A stretch of 64,000 nucleotides of DNA. Source: Oleidesulfovibrio alaskensis DSM 16109 (GTDB lineage: Bacteria > Desulfobacterota > Desulfovibrionia > Desulfovibrionales > Desulfovibrionaceae). The DNA lies in the NCBI RefSeq assembly GCF_000482745.1, contig NZ_AXWQ01000007.1, positions 1 to 64,000 on the forward strand, given 5' to 3'. The translations under genes and the position numbers were made by a program. A model generated the notes under the pieces. The model was not told the DNA's origin and made no database searches. It saw only the letters and a program-made list of their open reading frames with translations. Shown here piece by piece: positions 62,226-64,000 of the stretch; the stretch's first letter is position 1; each line of letters starts with the position of its first letter.

Positions 62226-63107
62226 CTATGCGGAACGGCGGCGCAGACGTCCGGCTACGCCCAGCAGGCCCAGTCCTGCGCCGAGCAGCAGCAGGGTGGA
62301 AGGTTCCGGCGTGGCCACAATGGCCACCTGTGTCAGCCGCGAGTTAAGGCCGCCTTCACCGGTTATCCAGCCCACTGCCAGCGACGGGTCACCGAAGTAG
62401 TCAGGGTCGTTGGCAAGGAACTGCTGATAGCCGGCCGGGATGGGATCAAATCCGCCCTCGAACGAGAATCTGTATTCCTGACCGCCATAGACGAAAGATT
62501 CAGTTGTCGCTTCGGGATTGAGCAGTACAAACAGGTCATCCGGCATGCTGCCCGAGTTGGGAGTTTCATAGAAGACAAAGTCGAGAGTGGTGGAGAACGG
62601 CGGCAGCGAAGGATCGCCTGCGGGAGTGAGCGTGAGCACCGCCCGCACCACGCCGCGCTCCAGCTGGATGCTGCCTGCGTCGATGGCCTGATTGTTATGG
62701 TTGAGCACAAGCCCGTCTTCGGCGGGACCGTTGGTGGTCAGCGTGCCGCCGGCAGGGGTGATAAACAGCGAGCTGGTTGTTGCTCCGGGCAGAACATCAC
62801 CCAGATCTTCACCGAATCCGGTTCCGTCCGCGATGTTGCCCCACGAGATGTTTCTGTAAGCGTTCTGGATGCCGGGCGAAAAGACTCCGCCCTCGAACAC
62901 CCACGAAAGAGCGACCGGATCTGCCCCTGTGATGCCCAGAGCAGGGGCGTCAGCCGTGCCTGTGGTGCCTACCGTGGTGTCCCAGCTGATGAAGGCGCCG
63001 TCCACGGTATAGGTCCAGTCAGTGACAATGGCAGCCGAGGCGTTGAAAGCCAGCGTTGCTACCAGAACCAGTGCGGTTGCGATAATGCGGGAGATTCGGG
63101 TTGCCAT
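62226..63107 (-). CDS. PEP-CTERM exosortase-sorted surface/exopolysaccharide-associated protein
   Basis: A 293-residue secreted protein. Signal peptide at residues 1-25 (ending NASAA), a beta-rich body with LNHNNQAID, which recalls the THxN subset of PEP-CTERM proteins. The C-terminal sorting tag has Pro-Glu-Pro at 267-269, hydrophobic helix LLLLGAGLGLLGVAG and RLRRR end. Exosortase (EpsH/XrtA) cuts at this tag; such proteins go with extracellular polysaccharide export. Start 63107 has GGAGG 8 nt upstream. A consensus sigma-54 promoter lies 36-50 bp upstream. No exosortase is in the window. Confidence 0.92.
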   Translation of the reverse strand: MATRISRIIATALVLVATLAFNASAAIVTDWTYTVDGAFISWDTTVGTTGTADAPALGITGADPVALSWVFEGGVFSPGIQNAYRNISWGNIADGTGFGEDLGDVLPGATTSSLFITPAGGTLTTNGPAEDGLVLNHNNQAIDAGSIQLERGVVRAVLTLTPAGDPSLPPFSTTLDFVFYETPNSGSMPDDLFVLLNPEATTESFVYGGQEYRFSFEGGFDPIPAGYQQFLANDPDYFGDPSLAVGWITGEGGLNSRLTQVAIVATPEPSTLLLLGAGLGLLGVAGRLRRRSA

Positions 63108-63142
63108 AGAGGTATCCTCCTCGGCAGTAGCCTTTGATGGTG

Positions 63143-63157
63143 GCAAAGGTGGTGCCA
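63143..63157 (-). promoter_or_regulatory. Sigma-54 promoter of the PEP-CTERM gene
   Basis: On the minus strand TGGCAC-N5-TTGC, an exact match to the -24/-12 consensus. The -12 box is 36 bp upstream of the start. Sigma-54-dependent PrsR-type activators are a known companion of PEP-CTERM/exosortase systems. Confidence 0.82.
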
Positions 63158-63501
63158 CTTCATTTGTCTGCCGTGATGCATTAGGTGTGCCGGAGAAAAT
63201 AAATTTTATATATCAAGATATTAAAAAAACTGCTTTGCCTGAGGGAGGTAATCCGCTGTCAGATAAGTCGACAAATCAGGCAGGAGTCCGGCCTGAATGC
63301 CATTCCATGCAGTAAAAAATAATTGTTTCAGCGTGATGTATGCAGGCAGCAGGATAAGGGGCGTGTAATGAGTTCCGACAGACAGCCGTTGCGGCTGCGC
63401 GCGCAAACGGGCCTTTGCAGATAAAAAGTTTTTTATGGCGGTGTATTATGAATTATTGTCAAGAAAATATGACTTTTGTATTGCATAATTCACACGGGGT
63501 G

Positions 63502-63528
63502 ACATATGTTCATACTGTGAACATATGT
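63502..63528. promoter_or_regulatory. Palindromic operator candidate upstream of the SorC gene
   Basis: ACATATGTTCA-TACTG-TGAACATATGT, a perfect 11-bp inverted repeat with a 5-bp centre. The TGAACA/TGTTCA half-sites fit SorC-family operators. It is about 330 bp before the regulator start, in an AT-rich promoter-like stretch. Confidence 0.5.
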
Positions 63529-63860
63529 TAAACGCGGCGGTCACAGCAATGTACGCAGTAAGGCAGCACCATAGCATAGTCAGTCAGGCAGAGGCAGCAT
63601 GTTTCTGTCGCTCCGGCATGTGCGGCTGCCGTGTCCCGCTGCCTGCCGGGCTATGGAAAAAACTCTCCGCATTCCGGCCTGCCGGTGCGTATCTTTCTCC
63701 TCCCGGCATATGCTCACATGCAGGAGTAATGCAGAACAGCCCTGAAGCCGCCTGTTGCGGAACCAAGGGCTTTTTTCATGCCGTTTGTACACTCACTCAA
63801 TGTCTGTTGCAGGTCGCAAGGCATGCCTTGCGGCCGGCATACGCATAAGGCTGGTGGACG

Positions 63861-64000
63861 ATGTCCGGATATTCGCATGAAGAACGCGAACTGCTGAGCA
63901 GGATTGCATGGGCGTACCATGTGAACGGCATGACGCAGGCCGAGGTGGCCGACTGGCTGGGCGTGAGCAGAGCACGGGTTGTCCGGCTGCTGCAGGTCTG
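63861..64000 (+). CDS. SorC-family sugar-binding transcriptional regulator (5' part only)
   Basis: The frame begins at ATG 63861 (GGTGG just upstream) and runs off the right edge after 46 codons. SRIAWAYHVNGMTQAEVADWLGVSRARVVRLLQV is the N-terminal helix-turn-helix of SorC/DeoR-type regulators such as LsrR. The C-terminal sugar-binding domain lies outside. It probably controls an adjacent carbohydrate operon beyond the edge. Confidence 0.85.
   Translation, partial: MSGYSHEERELLSRIAWAYHVNGMTQAEVADWLGVSRARVVRLLQV

Larger units (their letters stand above)
63108..63860. other. Intergenic region between the PEP-CTERM and SorC genes
   Basis: About 750 bp. It contains the sigma-54 site of the PEP-CTERM gene (63143-63157), an AT-rich stretch (63420-63530) and the palindrome at 63502-63528. 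Short readings between 63525 and 63850 on both strands are Cys/Ala-rich chance frames without support. Confidence 0.55.

Noticed and set aside
63525..63848. A 107-codon plus-strand frame before the SorC gene
   Set aside because: Starts within the palindrome region, has no ribosome-binding site or recognisable domain, and ends just before the real gene.

Overview
The window is a GC-rich chromosomal segment that reads like a motile, Gram-negative, sulfate-reducing Desulfovibrionales bacterium of the Desulfovibrio/Oleidesulfovibrio type. This is inferred from the flagellar gene order, hydrogenase maturation genes, a stand-alone IMP cyclohydrolase, sigma-54-like promoters and a PEP-CTERM protein. 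No tRNA, rRNA, CRISPR array, insertion sequence or prophage was recognised. About 57 protein genes are supported, including a 40-codon leader peptide and a gene cut by the right edge.

Left part (1-9 kb): a hexanucleotide microsatellite runs off the left edge. It is followed by a 14-bp tandem repeat, then a PACE-type efflux gene divergent from a LysR regulator. The flagellar basal-body operon flgB-flgC-fliE-fliF-fliG-fliH-fliI lies on the minus strand behind a near-consensus sigma-54 promoter. A TPR gene diverges from it behind its own sigma-54-like site.

Glycan region (9-16 kb): a WbpP-like UDP-HexNAc epimerase, a PglD-like acetyltransferase, a PglF/WbpM-like 4,6-dehydratase, a PglE-like aminotransferase, and a protein fusing a PglA-like glycosyltransferase to a PglC-like phosphoglycosyl transferase. 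Together they suggest synthesis of an undecaprenyl-linked glycan starting with di-N-acetylbacillosamine.

Middle (16-35 kb): hypDE; an HD-domain gene followed by ddl and waaA; a chemoreceptor; a periplasmic binding protein coupled to a hybrid histidine kinase; HEAT-repeat and PAP2 genes that overlap tail to tail; and a CoA-disulfide/persulfide reductase with a rhodanese domain, preceded by a CsoR/CstR-like operator. After a gene-poor 1.07-kb stretch come hflX, which appears to start at AUA, and purH (cyclohydrolase only).

Second flagellar/chemotaxis block (35-48 kb, plus strand): fliR-flhB-flhA-flhF-flhG-fliA-cheY-fliL-like, three uncharacterised genes, then dus, ispH and cheV. The export gate, the flagellar number/placement proteins, sigma-28 and the switch-binding response regulator are therefore co-directional.

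Right part (48-64 kb): a small Cys-rich Fe-S protein, a TPR protein and a glycosyltransferase. Next are an amino-acid ABC binding protein and permease without an ATPase, and ilvBN behind a classical valine-rich attenuator. A MarR-controlled tripartite RND efflux operon follows, then a PEP-CTERM protein with a consensus sigma-54 promoter. The 5' end of a SorC-family regulator gene, with an upstream palindrome, is cut by the window end.
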